64,000 nucleotides of DNA from Ochotona curzoniae (Eukaryota > Chordata > Mammalia > Lagomorpha > Ochotonidae). Shown here piece by piece: positions 45,776 to 57,021 of this stretch. Under the pieces are notes generated by a model that was given only the letters and a program-made list of their open reading frames with translations, searched no databases and was not told the origin of the DNA. Both the position numbers and the translations under genes were made by a program. Where the stretch lies: positions 27,208,501 through 27,272,500 of the forward strand of contig NW_024467106.1 of NCBI RefSeq assembly GCF_017591425.1, in the 5' to 3' direction. Position 1 is the first letter of the stretch; each line of letters begins with the position of its first letter.

Positions 45776-46814
45776 TTGGTGGTGATTTGCAAAGCAGACT
45801 TGAAGGAGAGAAAGCTGAACTTTAGGAAGTTCTGTCTGTAGCTACCATGTGGGTTGGGTTTATACACAGTCTTTCAAAAACTCAGACCTTGTAGGATGTT
45901 TGGTGGGGCAAAATATTCAGCCTGGGGATAGCCTGAGGATTGACTTAAGCTGATTCTGCCATTGACCCTAACAGGTAAGCTTGCTTGCCTGGCTGTTGCC
46001 TGTGAGGTGAGTCATTAGAATGTGGCCAAAACTGTCTTCAGTATTTGGGTTGCTGACAGCCACAAGTGTGTGAAAGTGGAATTAGATCCTTTTCCCGTGG
46101 CAGCTCCTGACCCCAACATCATGAATGGTCACTGGGGGGCACAGAGTCGGTTTCTGAGAGCACCATTTGGCAGGGAAGAAGGACTGTCCGAGCCTGTGGC
46201 TGGGTGTGCTTTGCTGCCTGGGCGAGAGGGCCTTCTGACTGGCCTCGGGGTGGACAATGTGGAGACAGTGCTTTTCTTTTCACCTCTTCATTCTCGCACA
46301 AAAGAGCACACAGATCTTCACAGAAAAGAGGTTAGCCAGGCTCCGTAACTCGAGGATTCGTCCTTTATCCAGAGCCTGAGTTCTCTCCCATCTTTTTGAA
46401 AGCACAGTGAAAATAGAAAGGATGTTTAGAAAAGTGAACAAAAAGAAAGCAAAATAGAAACCTCCAAAACCTCCCAATTCTTCCTCTGAATTCCATGTTA
46501 CACAGAATTTATATTCAGTTTAAAAATGTGTTTGCAGGGCAAGTAAGAATCTTTCCCAATGACGATTAATTTCTTTTTTCCCCCGTTTTTATTGGTAGAC
46601 TTTATACAGTGATCTGAATTCTTACGACTTTCTTTCCTTACACAGATGAAGAAATTGTAAACTGTGTAATCAGTGGAGCCGGGGCTCTGAAAGAACAGAC
46701 AGACCAACCTCAAGGAACTGGCATAGTAGCTCCAGATCACAGGGAAGTTGAGACTTGCCAGTCTGCATGGGCATTGCTTTTCACAAGGGCATGATTTGTG
46801 GCAACATGGCATAG
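45776..46814. other. Unique sequence
   Basis: Includes a 108-codon frame (46022-46348) in slightly GC-rich DNA. I see no domain, signal peptide or flanking splice pair to support it. A weak reversed MIR look near 46620-46700. Confidence 0.4.
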
Positions 46815-47012
46815 CTGAAAAGATTAGAAACAGAAGTCAGAAGATCTGGACTGAGTTATCATTAGTGGAGTGACCTTGGGCAATCTGTTCAGGTGTTCTG
46901 AGCTTAGGCTCTTGTATCATGCAAGCAGAGTAATAATGTGTACTTTTCCCCAGTGGAATGCTGTTATGAGAATTAAATGTGTACGTGAGAGTGCGTTAGA
47001 AGCTGTGAAGAG
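46815..47012 (+). repeat. MIR copy
   Basis: 'agaagtcagaagatctggac', 'agtgaccttgggcaatctgt' and 'ctgttatgagaattaaatgt' give MIR from 5' to 3'. Confidence 0.75.
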
Positions 47013-47289
47013 GCTAGAAGAGTGGTGCCGTGGGTTAAGCCTCTGCTTGCCATGCTGATATTCCATTATTAGAGTACCAGCTTGAGTCCTGCCTGCTCTG
47101 ATTCTGACCCGTTTTCTTGATAATGTGTGTGGAAATCCAGCAGAAGATGTTCTGCGCCCTTGGGCTGCCAGTACTATGTGGGAGACCAGGATGGAGTTCC
47201 TGGCTCCTGGCTTCTAGCCCAAGCCAGGATGCTTCTGGCATTTGCAGAGTGAACGGTAGATGGAATCTTTCTCTGTCTCTCTCTGTCTC

Positions 47290-47322
<33 letters not shown>

Positions 47323-47365
47323 TTCTCTCTTTCTCTGTGTCACTTTGCCTGTAAAAAAACTGCAT
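47013..47365 (+). mobile_element. C-SINE, older subfamily, with CT-rich tail
   Basis: 'gagtcctgcctgctctgatt', 'gtgggagaccaggatggagt', then a CT/CTGT microsatellite-like stretch (47268-47338) in the normal pyrimidine region, and 'gtcactttgcctgtaaaaaa'. Confidence 0.88.
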
Positions 47366-47754
47366 ATTTTCACCACTGTTTTCTACCCTAACCCAGAATG
47401 AATAAATCTGTCCACTGTGAGCACTGATTCTTTAGACAGATGGAATGATAATGATTTGGTGTTCTGGATTCAGACCAGAAGGTAGTAATAAACCCAGTCT
47501 TAGACATTTAGTGAGACAAGCTGATTTTTAGGCACTCAATATTTGCTTAGTAACTTTGGAAGGATGTAGGTAAAGTATTTATAACAACCCTTGCTGTGCT
47601 GAATGAATTCCAACCATTGCTAGAGTATTGGTATTTGTGAGGTACTGGGCTAGACTTTTGGAGGATGTTACTCTATAAAACTGCAGCCACTGTTCGCTGG
47701 ATCTCTGACTAGGTAGGAGAAGCAGATTCATAACTTGGCAATCCTAAGAAAGCT
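47366..47754. other. Unique sequence
   Basis: Nothing recognised. Confidence 0.45.
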
Positions 47755-47950
47755 GTGGACAATCAGAACCTGACTCAGGTCATCCCATCTGTATCTGAGT
47801 TCTGCACCATTATTTATGAGCTCAGTGATCTTGGGCAAATGACTTAATCCATCAAGTTTTATTTCCCCACATCTGTAAAATGAAAGGATAATAGCATTAA
47901 TCTTAAAGGATTGCTGAGTGACTGAAATTAGATCATGTTTGCTCATTCAT
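47755..47950 (+). repeat. MIR copy
   Basis: 'gatcttgggcaaatgactta', 'tttccccacatctgtaaaat' and 'aaaggattgctgagtgactg' are the MIR core and 3' half. Confidence 0.8.
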
Positions 47951-47968
47951 TTATCAAATATCACTGCA

Positions 47969-48467
47969 TGTTGTGGGCTGACAAAATAATGCTCCCTGCC
48001 CTTCAGAGATGTCCAGGTATTAATTGCCAGGACTTGTGACGTCTTAGATCACATGACAAAGGATAATTAAGGTTATGGATGGAATTCAGATTGTGAATCA
48101 GACGACCTTAAAATAGAGGGTTTGCTGTGGATTACTGAAGCCAGCTCAGTATATTCACAAAGGCCTTTAAAATCGAAAGAGGAAGTCAAGAGAGGGGCAG
48201 GAGTCAGAGTTTGCAAACACTGCACTGCTAGCTTCGCAGAGGGAGATGCAGGGCCGTGAATCAAGAACTACAGGTGGCTTCTGGAGGATGGAAGACAAGG
48301 CAGTTTCCCCTGCAGCCTGAAGAACTGAGGTGCCACCTGTGCCTCCGCTTTAGCCCAAGGAGGGCCTCACCGGAATTCTAGCCTCCAGAACCTGTTATAA
48401 TCAATTTGTGTTGCGTAAACCACTGAGTTTGTGGTCATTTATTACAACAGCCATAGGTGACTAACAC
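47969..48467 (+). mobile_element. ERVL-MaLR solo LTR, MLT1, near full length
   Basis: Starts 'tgttgtgggctgacaaaata' and ends 'aacagccataggtgactaac' plus 'aca', the MLT1 termini. Internal blocks in order: 'agatgtccaggtattaattg', 'ccttaaaatagaggg', 'gcctccagaacctgttataa', 'gtaaaccactgagtttgtgg'. About 500 bp with no internal retroviral sequence next to it, so a solo LTR left by recombination. Confidence 0.92.
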
Positions 48468-48469
48468 AG

Positions 48470-49260
48470 GTGTCAGCACATCCTGCTCTGAGTGCCAGGA
48501 CTAAGTGGTTGGACATCCAAGTCCCACCATTTTGGAGCTTAACTTATAGAAAAATAAATAAATGGATAAATAAGTTTATAACAGAGGCTGACAAAGGCCA
48601 TGAGAGACGACTAAAAAGGTGACAAAGAGACTAAAAAGGATTAATGTTTTGTAATGGGTTGGCCCAATCTGGGCTCTATAATGAGATACTATTTGAGCAG
48701 AAATCTGAGTTAAATAGAGGTCCTGTGCTATGTGAATATCAGGGAGGATAGGCAAGCAAGGGTGAGGCAACTGCTTTCCAAGGGTTACTCCTCAGGCAGG
48801 GTACAGGCATGCGCCTTCAGCAACCCGCTGTCCCAGCAGTTATGGGAATGGATACCTCAGTCCTGAAGGGGAATCCACTACGGGAAGCAATTAAAATAGT
48901 CTGGTGAGAGGCAATGATAATTTATGTTAGGATGGTGGCAGGGGAACTGGTGAGAAATGACCGGACTCAAAAAATGTTTTTAAAGCAGAGCTCATGGGAT
49001 GATTTTTAAACAGATTTGATAGAATGGTGGCAATGGCAAGGTTAGCTCCAAGCAGTTGGAGTGGAGTTGTCATTTGCTGAAACTGGACCACTGGGTGATG
49101 GGAAACCTCAGGGGGCATGCGGAGGAGAAGTCAAAGCTTTGGTTTAATTCATATCATATTTGAGATGCTTTAGCATAAACCAAGCAGGGCCATGTGGGGT
49201 TCAAAGAAGAGGTCAGAACTGGAGATGAGATGCTGGAGAGAAGTCATCCATCTAAACCCT
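48470..49260 (-). repeat. L2 remnant, antisense
   Basis: 'caggggaactggtgagaaat', 'gtcatttgctgaaactggac', 'agaggtcagaactggagatg' and 'gaggagaagtcaaagctttg' are reversed L2 ORF2/3' wording. The region also contains 'agactaaaaagg' twice, close together, near 48.6 kb. Confidence 0.65.
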
Positions 49261-49634
49261 CTCAGGGAGTGGGTGCAGGGAAAGAGTATATCCAAGACTG
49301 GGTGCTAGGGTGCTTCATCAACTAGGAGAACACCGTGAGAGGCAGTACAACCTGCAACCAAAGAATTGACACCTGCCGAGTGTCCAGCGGACAGGAGCTG
49401 TCCCTGAAGATCCCATGGAGGACACAAGGACTCGAGCTGGAAAGCTCTGAGAGCACCTGGGAAGGCATTCTTTGGGCTTCACTATTTCTAGCTTCCCAAC
49501 TGACCCCAATCCATCCAGGTCTCAATCTGTGTTTTAGTTTCCTCTGCTGTAAACTGAAGTATTTTTTTCCATTTCTAACACTCAGTGAACTATGATATGG
49601 GATTGTTGGAAAATATGTACCACTTGTCTTGTGG
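49261..49634. other. Unique sequence
   Basis: No repeat recognised. Opposing frames near 49.32-49.6 kb are probably chance. Confidence 0.45.
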
Positions 49635-50115
49635 ATTTAAAAAAATTTTTTTTACTGTGGTAAAATGCATATAACATAACATTGACTATTTTAATCATTT
49701 TGATATGTGTAGTTCAATAGCATTGAGTACTATGCTGTACAACCATTACAATCACCCATCTTTCTTATTATCCTAAACTGAAACTCTGAACCCGTTAAGC
49801 AATAACTCTCCAGTCCCTGTGCCCATTTCTGCTTTCTGTCACAATGCATTTGACTATTCTAGGTTTCTTGTAGGTGAGGGATTGTCAAAAACTTCATGAA
49901 AAGTGTGCAGTAGGAAGAAACTATGTATGGATTTCAATTTTTTTTCACCAAAATAGATTTATTTCCATTTTCCCACAAATTTTTGAAATATTCTCAGAAG
50001 TGAAATCACGAAGATTTGTCCTTTTACTTTTTTTAACTGGACGTAATATCATCAGGTTTCATCCATGTTGTAATGTGTCAGAAATTCATTCCTTTTAAAG
50101 ACTGAATAATATTAG
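49635..50115 (-). repeat. Antisense old L1 3' region
   Basis: 'actgtggtaaaatgcatata', 'tatgtgtagttcaatagcat', 'tgctgtacaaccattacaat', 'gcaataactctccagtccct' and 'tttcatccatgttgtaatgt' follow the same old L1M-type pattern as 20.47-20.92 kb. Confidence 0.85.
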
Positions 50116-50149
50116 TCATATCCACTTGAAATCGTGAAACTTATGCCCA

Positions 50150-50300
50150 AATGACAACTCTTCTACTTCTGAGCTCATGTGACCTTAAGTGTGCCCCCTG
50201 CTTCTCATTTCCTCTTCCTTAAATGGTGATAATAGTACTTACCTCTCAGATGCGTTGGGTGGAGAATTGACATAATGGATGTGAAACCTCTTAAAAGGGT
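50150..50300 (+). repeat. MIR copy
   Basis: 'tcatgtgaccttaagtgtgc', 'atttcctcttccttaaatgg' and 'gataatagtacttacctctc' give the MIR core and 3' half. Confidence 0.8.
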
Positions 50301-51359
50301 TATGATGCCATGGCTATTTTTAACCAGAGAGGACACCAGGTTGGCTGCCAGGCACTGATGCTTTCCTCTTGGTCATCCTAACGACATCTTTCCAGGCAGT
50401 TCATTGGCCCGCCTGCGTAGGTGGATCCAATTCACTTATCATGGTAGTCAAATAAATGAACTTGTTTTCCTGTAAGCTCCTCTGTGTGTCACATCCGTGG
50501 AGCCAAAGATAAGGAGCCTGTGTGTCTCTTGCCCAACCAGACACTCCGAACCTGGGCGTTGCATTTCTATGCCAAGGAAAGCATAATCCTGGAGGGCTGC
50601 AGAGAATCCTTATCCCCTTGGACTTCTGCGACACTCTGAAACAACATCCAGTTCCATGTTTCTGGGCTGATTTCCTTGAATTCATTTCACCCCTTGAGAT
50701 GGAGGGAGAGGGAGGGAAGATGCATTCATGAGAGGTGACATGAGGGAGCTTGGCCTTGGGTTTGGGGAGCCTCAGAGCCAAGGTGAGTCTCCTATGAACT
50801 TCCTATGTAAATGGAAGCAAGGCAGTCCACCTCTCTGTGTCGGCTTTGTTCCTCTGGAAGGTAAAGGGTGGAAAATGAATGTTGTAGTGTGGCTCTGTCC
50901 TATGGAGAAAGTGCTGTTAATTAATTACTATCCTACTCTATGTCAATCACTATACGTCTCTCCTTCACCCCCATTCTTAATGTACTTAACTTGTCACCAA
51001 CAGCCACTTGCCTCAGATTGAGACTTAAACTTGATCCTTAACTGTAACTCAGAGCCTATCTTTTCCTTCTTTCCTCTTCAGTTTGATTCCTTTCTGTTCC
51101 AATTTTCTGCTGTCTATAGTGATTGACCTTAGAAACATCTGCTTTGCTGATGCATGCTGTAAGATGATTGGCAGATTATGGCTTTAAGGTTCATTTCACT
51201 TGTACTTAAAGAGAAGAAATTTACTCCCACCTCAAAAGAATGGCCCTCTCACAACAGTCTGGATTCAGATTGGGAGGATGGGCTAAAAAATAGACAAAAA
51301 AGAAGACAATATAAAGATTATTAAAAGAAATTAACGAAAAAAAAAGACAATATAGGTTT
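50301..51359. other. Unique sequence
   Basis: Overlapping frames at 50.4-50.78 kb (126 codons minus, 69 plus) have no recognised motif. A-rich at 51290-51350. Confidence 0.4.
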
Positions 51360-51610
51360 CCAAAGAGAGGTTAGGGAATTCATCCAAGAGCGATAGGTGG
51401 TCACTGATGGCTTCAAAACTGTAGCTACATTACAGCTTCAAGAGATCAACCTGGCAGCTTCTGGAAAGCACAGGAAAGAAGGCACAGGCTGGCAGGGAAG
51501 AGTAAAGCCAGAATCCTGGTGAGAAACGCAGTAGAGACAAAAAGGAAAGAGAACTTATCTGCTACGTTTTAGGGGTTCAAGAAGGAAGAAGTTAAAATGG
51601 TGTGGACATT
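51360..51610 (-). repeat. L2 fragment, antisense
   Basis: 'gagatcaacctggcagcttc' and 'gaaggcacaggctggcaggg' resemble reversed L2 ORF2 wording (gatcactctggcagc...gagaccagttaggagg). Confidence 0.45.
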
Positions 51611-51682
51611 TCAAGCTTGAAGGACTGACTCAGTTTTGCCTGTACCAAATACATGAATCACACAACACAGTTATGTGTGATG

Positions 51683-51783
51683 GACCCAGCACAATAGCCT
51701 AGTGACTAAAATCCTCACCTTGTATCTTCCAGGACTCTGTATGGGCGCTGGTTTGTGTCCCAGCTGCTCCACTTTCCATCTGC
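51683..51783 (+). mobile_element. C-SINE head only (3' part missing)
   Basis: 'gcacaatagcctagtgacta' (A-box side), 'gtatgggcgctggtttgtgt' (B-box side) and 'cagctgctccactttccatc', then the homology stops. Copies are normally truncated at the 5' end, so the loss here is a later deletion. Confidence 0.85.
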
Positions 51784-52084
51784 ATTCACACTCCAGTGAT
51801 GTTTCTTCTTGGAACGGTGTCTTGAGACCATCGTTGTGTGATGGTGAGGACTTCTAGAGGGAAACTGAGCACATCAGTCAGCACCCAGCAGAGCCACCTG
51901 AATGTAGTCATACATTCCTCCCCAAACAAGAACCTTCCAGCCACAGCACAGCATTGTGAGAATCTGTAAGTTCTTGTTTGAAACTGCAAAGTTTCTTTCT
52001 TCACATTGGCTTCAAATGTAAAGAACTGATGGGCATACAAATGAGATTATGAAATAGGAATTGACTTTTTAGAAAAGATTCTAT
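51784..52084. other. Unique sequence
   Basis: Nothing recognised. Confidence 0.45.
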
Positions 52085-52137
52085 AAGTAGATGAAAGCAT
52101 GCAATATTCTTTTTGTGTCTAGTTTATTTCATTTAAT

Positions 52138-52463
52138 ATAATGTCTTTAAAATTATACTTATTTATTTATTCATTTATTTATTTGACAAAGAGGAAGATG
52201 AGAAATTTTCCATCTGCTGTTTCATTCCCCAAATGACTAGGGCTTGGCCTGGCAGAAGTCAGGAACCCAAAACTCCATCCAGGTCTCCCATGTGGATGCA
52301 GAGACCCAAGTACTTTGGCTGGCTTCGGCTGCTTTTCGGATGCATTAGCAGGAAACTGGATCAGAATTGGAGCCTGGGACTCTAATGGACATAGGATGTT
52401 AGAGTTGTGAGTGGTGTCAACCGAATGCACCACAGTGCCTCTCAGAAAACATAATGTCTTAAA
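52138..52463 (-). mobile_element. C-SINE inserted in the old L1, with target-site duplication
   Basis: Antisense, body about 52155-52449: 'tttatttatttgacaaagag', 'ccaggtctcccatgtggatg', reversed head 'atgcaccacagtgcctctca'. Flanked by 'ataatgtctttaaa' (52138-52151) and 'ataatgtcttaaa' (52451-52463), both from the host L1. Confidence 0.9.
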
Positions 52464-52520
52464 GGTTCATCCATGTTGTTGCAAATGACAGGATCATCCC
52501 CTTTTTTAAAGACCAAGTAG

Positions 52521-52580
<60 letters not shown>
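52521..52580. repeat. (GATA)15 microsatellite
   Basis: Sixty bases of perfect GATA. It lies between two oppositely oriented L1 pieces. Confidence 0.99.
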
Positions 52581-52583
<3 letters not shown>

Positions 52584-52954
52584 TTATCAAAAAGACAAGA
52601 TAGCAAGTATTGGCAAGGATGTGGAGAAAAGAGAATGCTAGCACACTGTTTTGGGGATGGGGTTTCATGAATATTTCTGAAGTGTGTTGTGAGTAGAAGT
52701 CACAACTAGCTTCTGGCTTTCTCTCGGAGGAACTTGATGTTCATGTGTATCTCTGTGAATGTGACACAACTAGGAAAGTTGGCTGTCTTTTCTCTTGTAG
52801 ATGTCACTCCCGTGCAGTGTGATCTGAGACAGGCTCACATGGAGCCTCGCTGCCACAATCTCTGCCCCACTGCATGCTGCCTCACCAACTCCACTCTTCT
52901 GCCACTGATGTGACGCCTCTACCATAGAATTAGCTTCCAGGCTTCTCCAGAGTC

Positions 52955-53048
52955 AACTGACATGCATTCAGCACTTTCTGCCTTACATCATCTTATTTAA
53001 TCTTCATAGCAGTTCTTTCTTTCTCTTTCTTCCTTCTTTGCTTGCTTG

Positions 53049-53088
<40 letters not shown>

Positions 53089-53520
53089 TCTCTCTCCCTT
53101 CCTTCCTTCCTTTTTCTTTCTCTCTCTCTTCCTTCCTCTCTCCCTCCCTCCTCTCTCTCTCTCTTCCTTCCTCCCTCCCTCCCTCCCTCCTCTCTCTCTC
53201 TCTTCCTTTCTTCCTCCATCCCTCCCTCCTCTCTTTCTCTCTTTCTTCCTTTCTTCTTCCATTCCTCCCTTCCTTTCTCTCTTTTTCCCTTCCTTCCTTC
53301 CCTCTTTCCTTTTTTATTTCTCTTTCTTCTCTTTCCTTCCTTCCTTCCTTCGTTCCTTCCTCCCTCTTTTCTTCTTCCCTCCCTCTCTCTTTCTTTCTTC
53401 TCTCTCTCTTTGGAAATGGAGAAACAAAAGTCCAACTGGAAGTTGGTTAGTAGGTGACAGAGTGAAGCACAGAACCAACAGACTCTAAATTCCTAGGTCA
53501 GCATGCTTTCAGTGTCACCA
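52955..53520 (-). repeat. MIR copy split by a polypyrimidine tract
   Basis: Left part: 'acatcatcttatttaatctt' and 'catagcagt', the reversed MIR 3' half. Right part (53410-53520): 'tggaaatggagaaacaaaag' and 'taaattcctaggtcagcatg', the reversed core and 5' half. The 400-base tract between them sits where a short 'tttcattttac' block is normal. Confidence 0.7.
53013..53411. repeat. Polypyrimidine tract (TTTC/TTCC/CTCC/CT)n, about 400 bp
   Basis: Plus strand almost wholly C and T, minus strand almost wholly purine, with only a handful of interruptions (three G near 53040-53048, single A or G later). Three plus-strand frames and two minus-strand frames of 89-148 codons cross it; all are low-complexity artefacts. 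Confidence 0.98.
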
Positions 53521-54309
53521 CTCTTTCCAGGAGAATAGCCTATGAACTTTTTGGGAATTATTTAAATAACCAGAGAGAAGGAGTTTTGTCTGTAAGCCTT
53601 CAGTGCCTATCTCCAAAGATATGAGATATCATCTTTAGGATGCTATTCACCCATCTTGTAATTTAAGTAAAGTATTCATGCTAATTTCTTCTCCCTCTTA
53701 CTGTTAGTCCTGACTCCTGGGAAAGGAAAGGAAATACTTTCACACTTTATAGACAACCTTGGCTTCAACCATATCATTTGCTCCATTTTTCTCCTACAAA
53801 TATGAAAAAGCAGATTAAAGGATTCTGGTTTTTTTTTCTCAAAGGAAGAAGATAGTAGTTGTTTTGCACATTTTTAATTTAGCATAGTTAAAAGGGTTGA
53901 GAGTTGATTTTTTTTAATCACAAGATTTATTTTGGATTAAAAACTAACGTGGAGTGAGCTAAGAATATATTTTGAGTATCAGGAAGAAACAAGAAGGCTC
54001 TAGAGATCTATTTGTAAACTTTTATCAACCTCTTGGTCTCCTTGAGAGTTGGCCAGACATGGCCAGAGACTCCATGTTATTCTGGCATCCATAGGCACAT
54101 GAGTCACAGTGAAATCTGATGTACATGAGGGTGTGCTGGGCATCTCTGCTCACTCTGCTTTCCCCTGCTTTCTTAACTGCTCTGGGTTCTCACTATTAAT
54201 TTCTCACTTCTTTCTGCTGTGTCCATAAGTGCTTGTCCTTTGACGAACAATTCTCACCTCCCTGATTTATTGAGATCTCATTGCTTTTATGGTCTTCCGA
54301 GGTGAAGGC
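53521..54309. other. Unique AT-rich sequence
   Basis: No repeat or exon recognised. Confidence 0.45.
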
Positions 54310-54650
54310 TATTCATTTTTCCACTTTCTAAGCACCACAGCCTTGGGAAAGGGATTGTCATGAGGGCTGTGTCCTTGTGAAAGGATCTATGCCGTGATCA
54401 TGAGGATGTGTTTATTATTGTTATGAGACTAGGTTCCTCATCAAAGAATGAGTCTGGCCCTCTCTTGTCTCTCTTCTCTCTCTCACTCTCTCCTTTCTGT
54501 TGTACCATGGGAAGAAATAGCAAGAAGGCCCTCAGAAAATGTGACCCCTCTCCATCTTTCCCAGTTTCCAGCACCACGAATCAATAAATTTATGCTTATT
54601 TTCGATTACACAGCCTGTGAAATCCTGTTGGAGCAGCAGTAAATACACTA
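54310..54650 (+). mobile_element. ERVL-MaLR LTR (MST/MLT1-like), sense
   Basis: 'agcaagaaggccctcagaaa' and 'ttcgattacacagcctgtga' followed by 'aatcctgttggagcagca' match the MaLR internal block and 3' end. The 5' part near 54310-54420 is decayed. A pyrimidine-rich stretch lies at 54459-54500. Confidence 0.75.
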
Positions 54651-54779
54651 GGGCACCCTGAGAAATCTCTAGCTTCCTTCTGATTTTCTCATTCCCTTGC
54701 TTCCTCCAGGATCTTGGTCCTCCCACTTTATCATCATCAATTGGCCATCTACAACATTTGTTTTCTTCTTTTGGACTAC

Positions 54780-56250
54780 ATGATTGATCAACCTTTCCCT
54801 TCTCAGAAATGATGAACTTACAACACTCCTTAAGTCCCATATATAACTCCCTACACCTTATTATTGACAGAAGAAGTTCAGATATCTTACTGCCCTAGCC
54901 AGATCCCCCTGATGTCATCGTCTATATTCATGGCTTCCACCCCTGCTCTTCTGTCTTCAGTCCCAAAGTATGGATTTCCTTGATCCCACTTTCCACTCCC
55001 GTACCTATGAGTTCTTGTCTCTTCCCCCCTCCTTAAAATACACCCTCCTTTAGTATTTAAAATGCTCATGTTTTCCCCATTCTATGAAGGAAATACTTTC
55101 AAAAAAACAGAACTGCCTTTATTCATGTTCACCCCTAACTATATAATATTTGTGCCCATAATCTCACTAGATTTGGCTACACTCACTTCTTCTATTTCCC
55201 ACTTCCCATTAGCTCCTAAGTCTGCTAAAATTTGGCTTCTTCCCCTCAATCATTCCACAAAAACAGCTGTCACTAAACCAATAATAGCTTCCTACTTGCC
55301 AATTCCAATAGCTGTTTGTTAATTCTTATCTTACTGAACCTCTTCTTAGCGCTCAAAATTGTTAATCACTCGTTTTAGAATTCCTTGACGTCTAGGACAC
55401 TCTTGTAGTATCTCACAGTTGTAGTATCTCACAGTTGTAACTCTGACTCTTTTAGACTTCTCCTCTTACGTGTTGAAAATTTTACTTTCCTTGGGTGAAC
55501 TCTTCTACCTTCATGGCTTCTATTAATAAATCTTGAAACAGACCTCTGCATGAATTTCTTAGATTTTCCACTATCTTCTAGACTTCTCCAGACTACTCCT
55601 CGGCCAGAACATGTTCTCAAACCACCTCCTCACTGAACTCTGTGATTCAGATACCTTTGCATAGATGCCCAGCAAAAACATAAATATCACCCTCAAATTC
55701 TCTTTCTGTTTTGCTACCACATCATGTCCAAGTTCCATGCTTCCCAGTTAAGACGAGTCTTTTTTTTTTTTTCCTTTCTCTTGGATTATCGCATTAACCT
55801 TCACACAGGACTATTTGCTACCATTCTTGTTACTTCTAGTCTGTCCTTACAGTGTATTCAACACAGCTAATGGAATATAAATCTGACCAGGCCAAGTCTG
55901 TGCTTTCAATAATTCCCTGCTATTTATTGGGACATGTCAAAGCTGTTCACAGAGGAGGGTCCCCACGAACCAAGGTCTGCAGATGATGTTACCCTCATGA
56001 GTCAGCACTCCACACTGACCCTTTCTGTTTCCATAACAATGGAATGCTTGGAATGATTCTGAAACATCAACCATCCCAACCAGGCAGGACTCATGATCTT
56101 ACCTTCTCTGAAATTCCTCATCAATTCTTCCTAGCCTTCATACTGAACTCAACTCCTTGTGCGAGATACTGAACTTCACAATGAACTCAACTCATGTGAG
56201 ATTCAGCCCAGCCGCCTCTCTTTAGCTGATAGACCTTATCCTCTCTGTGT
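54780..56250 (+). repeat. Long L2 remnant (ORF2 region and 3' part)
   Basis: 'tcattccacaaaaacagctg' and 'tcttatcttactgaacctct' match L2 ORF2 (accactgaaactgctctc...ctcatcttacttgacctctcagc). 'tttactttccttgggtgaac' and 'cctcctcactgaactctgtg' lie downstream, and 'gtattcaacacagctaatgg' at 55855 matches the L2 'ttctcaacacagcagccagag' block. The reverse-transcriptase frame is beyond recognition at protein level. A 16-base tandem duplication lies at 55405-55440 and T-runs at 55759-55771 and 56289-56304. Confidence 0.65.
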
Positions 56251-56653
56251 TTTGCTCCACCACATTGTAAGCTTCTTGAGATCTCATTTGTTTTTTTTTT
56301 TTTTCTGGCTTGCTTAGCTTCCTGTGAGCCCCTGCAAGCAGCATTGAAGGCAGAATTAGACACCAGAGTTCAAAACCTTTCTCTTCTGTGCATGATTACT
56401 ATGACATTCACATGATTTTACCTATTTGAGTTATGTTTACCTAGCCATAATTACTCTATTTACATTTCAGGTAAAAACTGAAGATCAAATAATAAAGCAC
56501 ATATATTCTATATGAATTGCAAATACTATGAGAATATTTTAGTATCCAGAATATTTAGAAAGAAAAATAATTCTATCATATTATGAGTGTTGTGCAAGTC
56601 TTAATAAGACTTCATATTCCTATCAAAATCTGTATAAGCACTTTTATAACAAT
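56251..56653. other. Unique AT-rich sequence
   Basis: Nothing recognised apart from the poly-T at 56289-56304. Confidence 0.45.
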
Positions 56654-57021
56654 GTGTACTATGGTTTAAATGTTAGTGTTCCACAAAAATTCATGTTGAC
56701 ACTTGCCCCTCAATACAGTAATGTTAAGAGGTGAGGCTTTAGGGAATTGGTGGACTGTGAGGGATTGCTTATCATGAATGAGAGGAATGCCCTGGTGAAA
56801 TAGCTGTCAGAACTGCCTGGCCTTATGGATTGTCCATTCTTCTGCCATGTGGGGACACCTAGGCGGTGTCTTTGCGAGGAATGAGCCCTCAGCAGACATG
56901 AAATTTGCCAGTGTAGGGACTGGACTTCCATCCTCCAGAACTATAAGAACTAAATGCCTAATGCTTCTAAATGAACTAGTCTAGGGTACTTTGTCATAGT
57001 AGCTGAACAAACTTGAGATGA
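56654..57021 (+). mobile_element. ERVL-MaLR solo LTR, MST-like, near full length
   Basis: 'tactatggtttaaatgttag', 'gttccacaaaaattcatgtt', 'gaggtgaggctttagggaat', 'cttctgccatgtggggacac', 'acttccatcctccagaacta' and the 3' end 'gtactttgtcatagtagctg' all come in LTR order. No internal viral genes adjoin it. Confidence 0.9.

Larger units (their letters stand above)
52085..52680 (-). mobile_element. Old L1 3' segment with apparent 5' inversion, hosting a SINE and a (GATA)15
   Basis: 52085-52145 and 52447-52515 are antisense L1 ORF2 tail ('ttgtgtctagtttatttcat', 'ttcatccatgttgttgcaaa'). 52582-52680 is sense sequence from slightly further upstream in ORF2 ('aaaagacaagatagcaagta', 'ggcaaggatgtggagaaaag'). 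Read on the minus strand this is an inverted upstream piece joined to the 3' piece, as made by twin priming. The GATA tract sits exactly at the join. Confidence 0.7.

Noticed and set aside
46022..46348. 108-codon frame in GC-richer unique DNA
   Set aside because: No recognisable motif, no splice or promoter context, and the length is expected by chance.
52521..52580. Regular repeat resembling an array
   Set aside because: Perfect (GATA)15 without spacers; a microsatellite, not a CRISPR-like array.
53004..53488. Five open frames of 89-148 codons rich in Ser/Leu/Phe or Arg/Glu/Lys
   Set aside because: All are translations of the polypyrimidine/polypurine repeat.
56654..57021. Possible endogenous retrovirus with internal genes beside the MaLR LTRs
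   Set aside because: All MaLR copies here are solo LTRs or fragments; no gag or pol sequence adjoins them.
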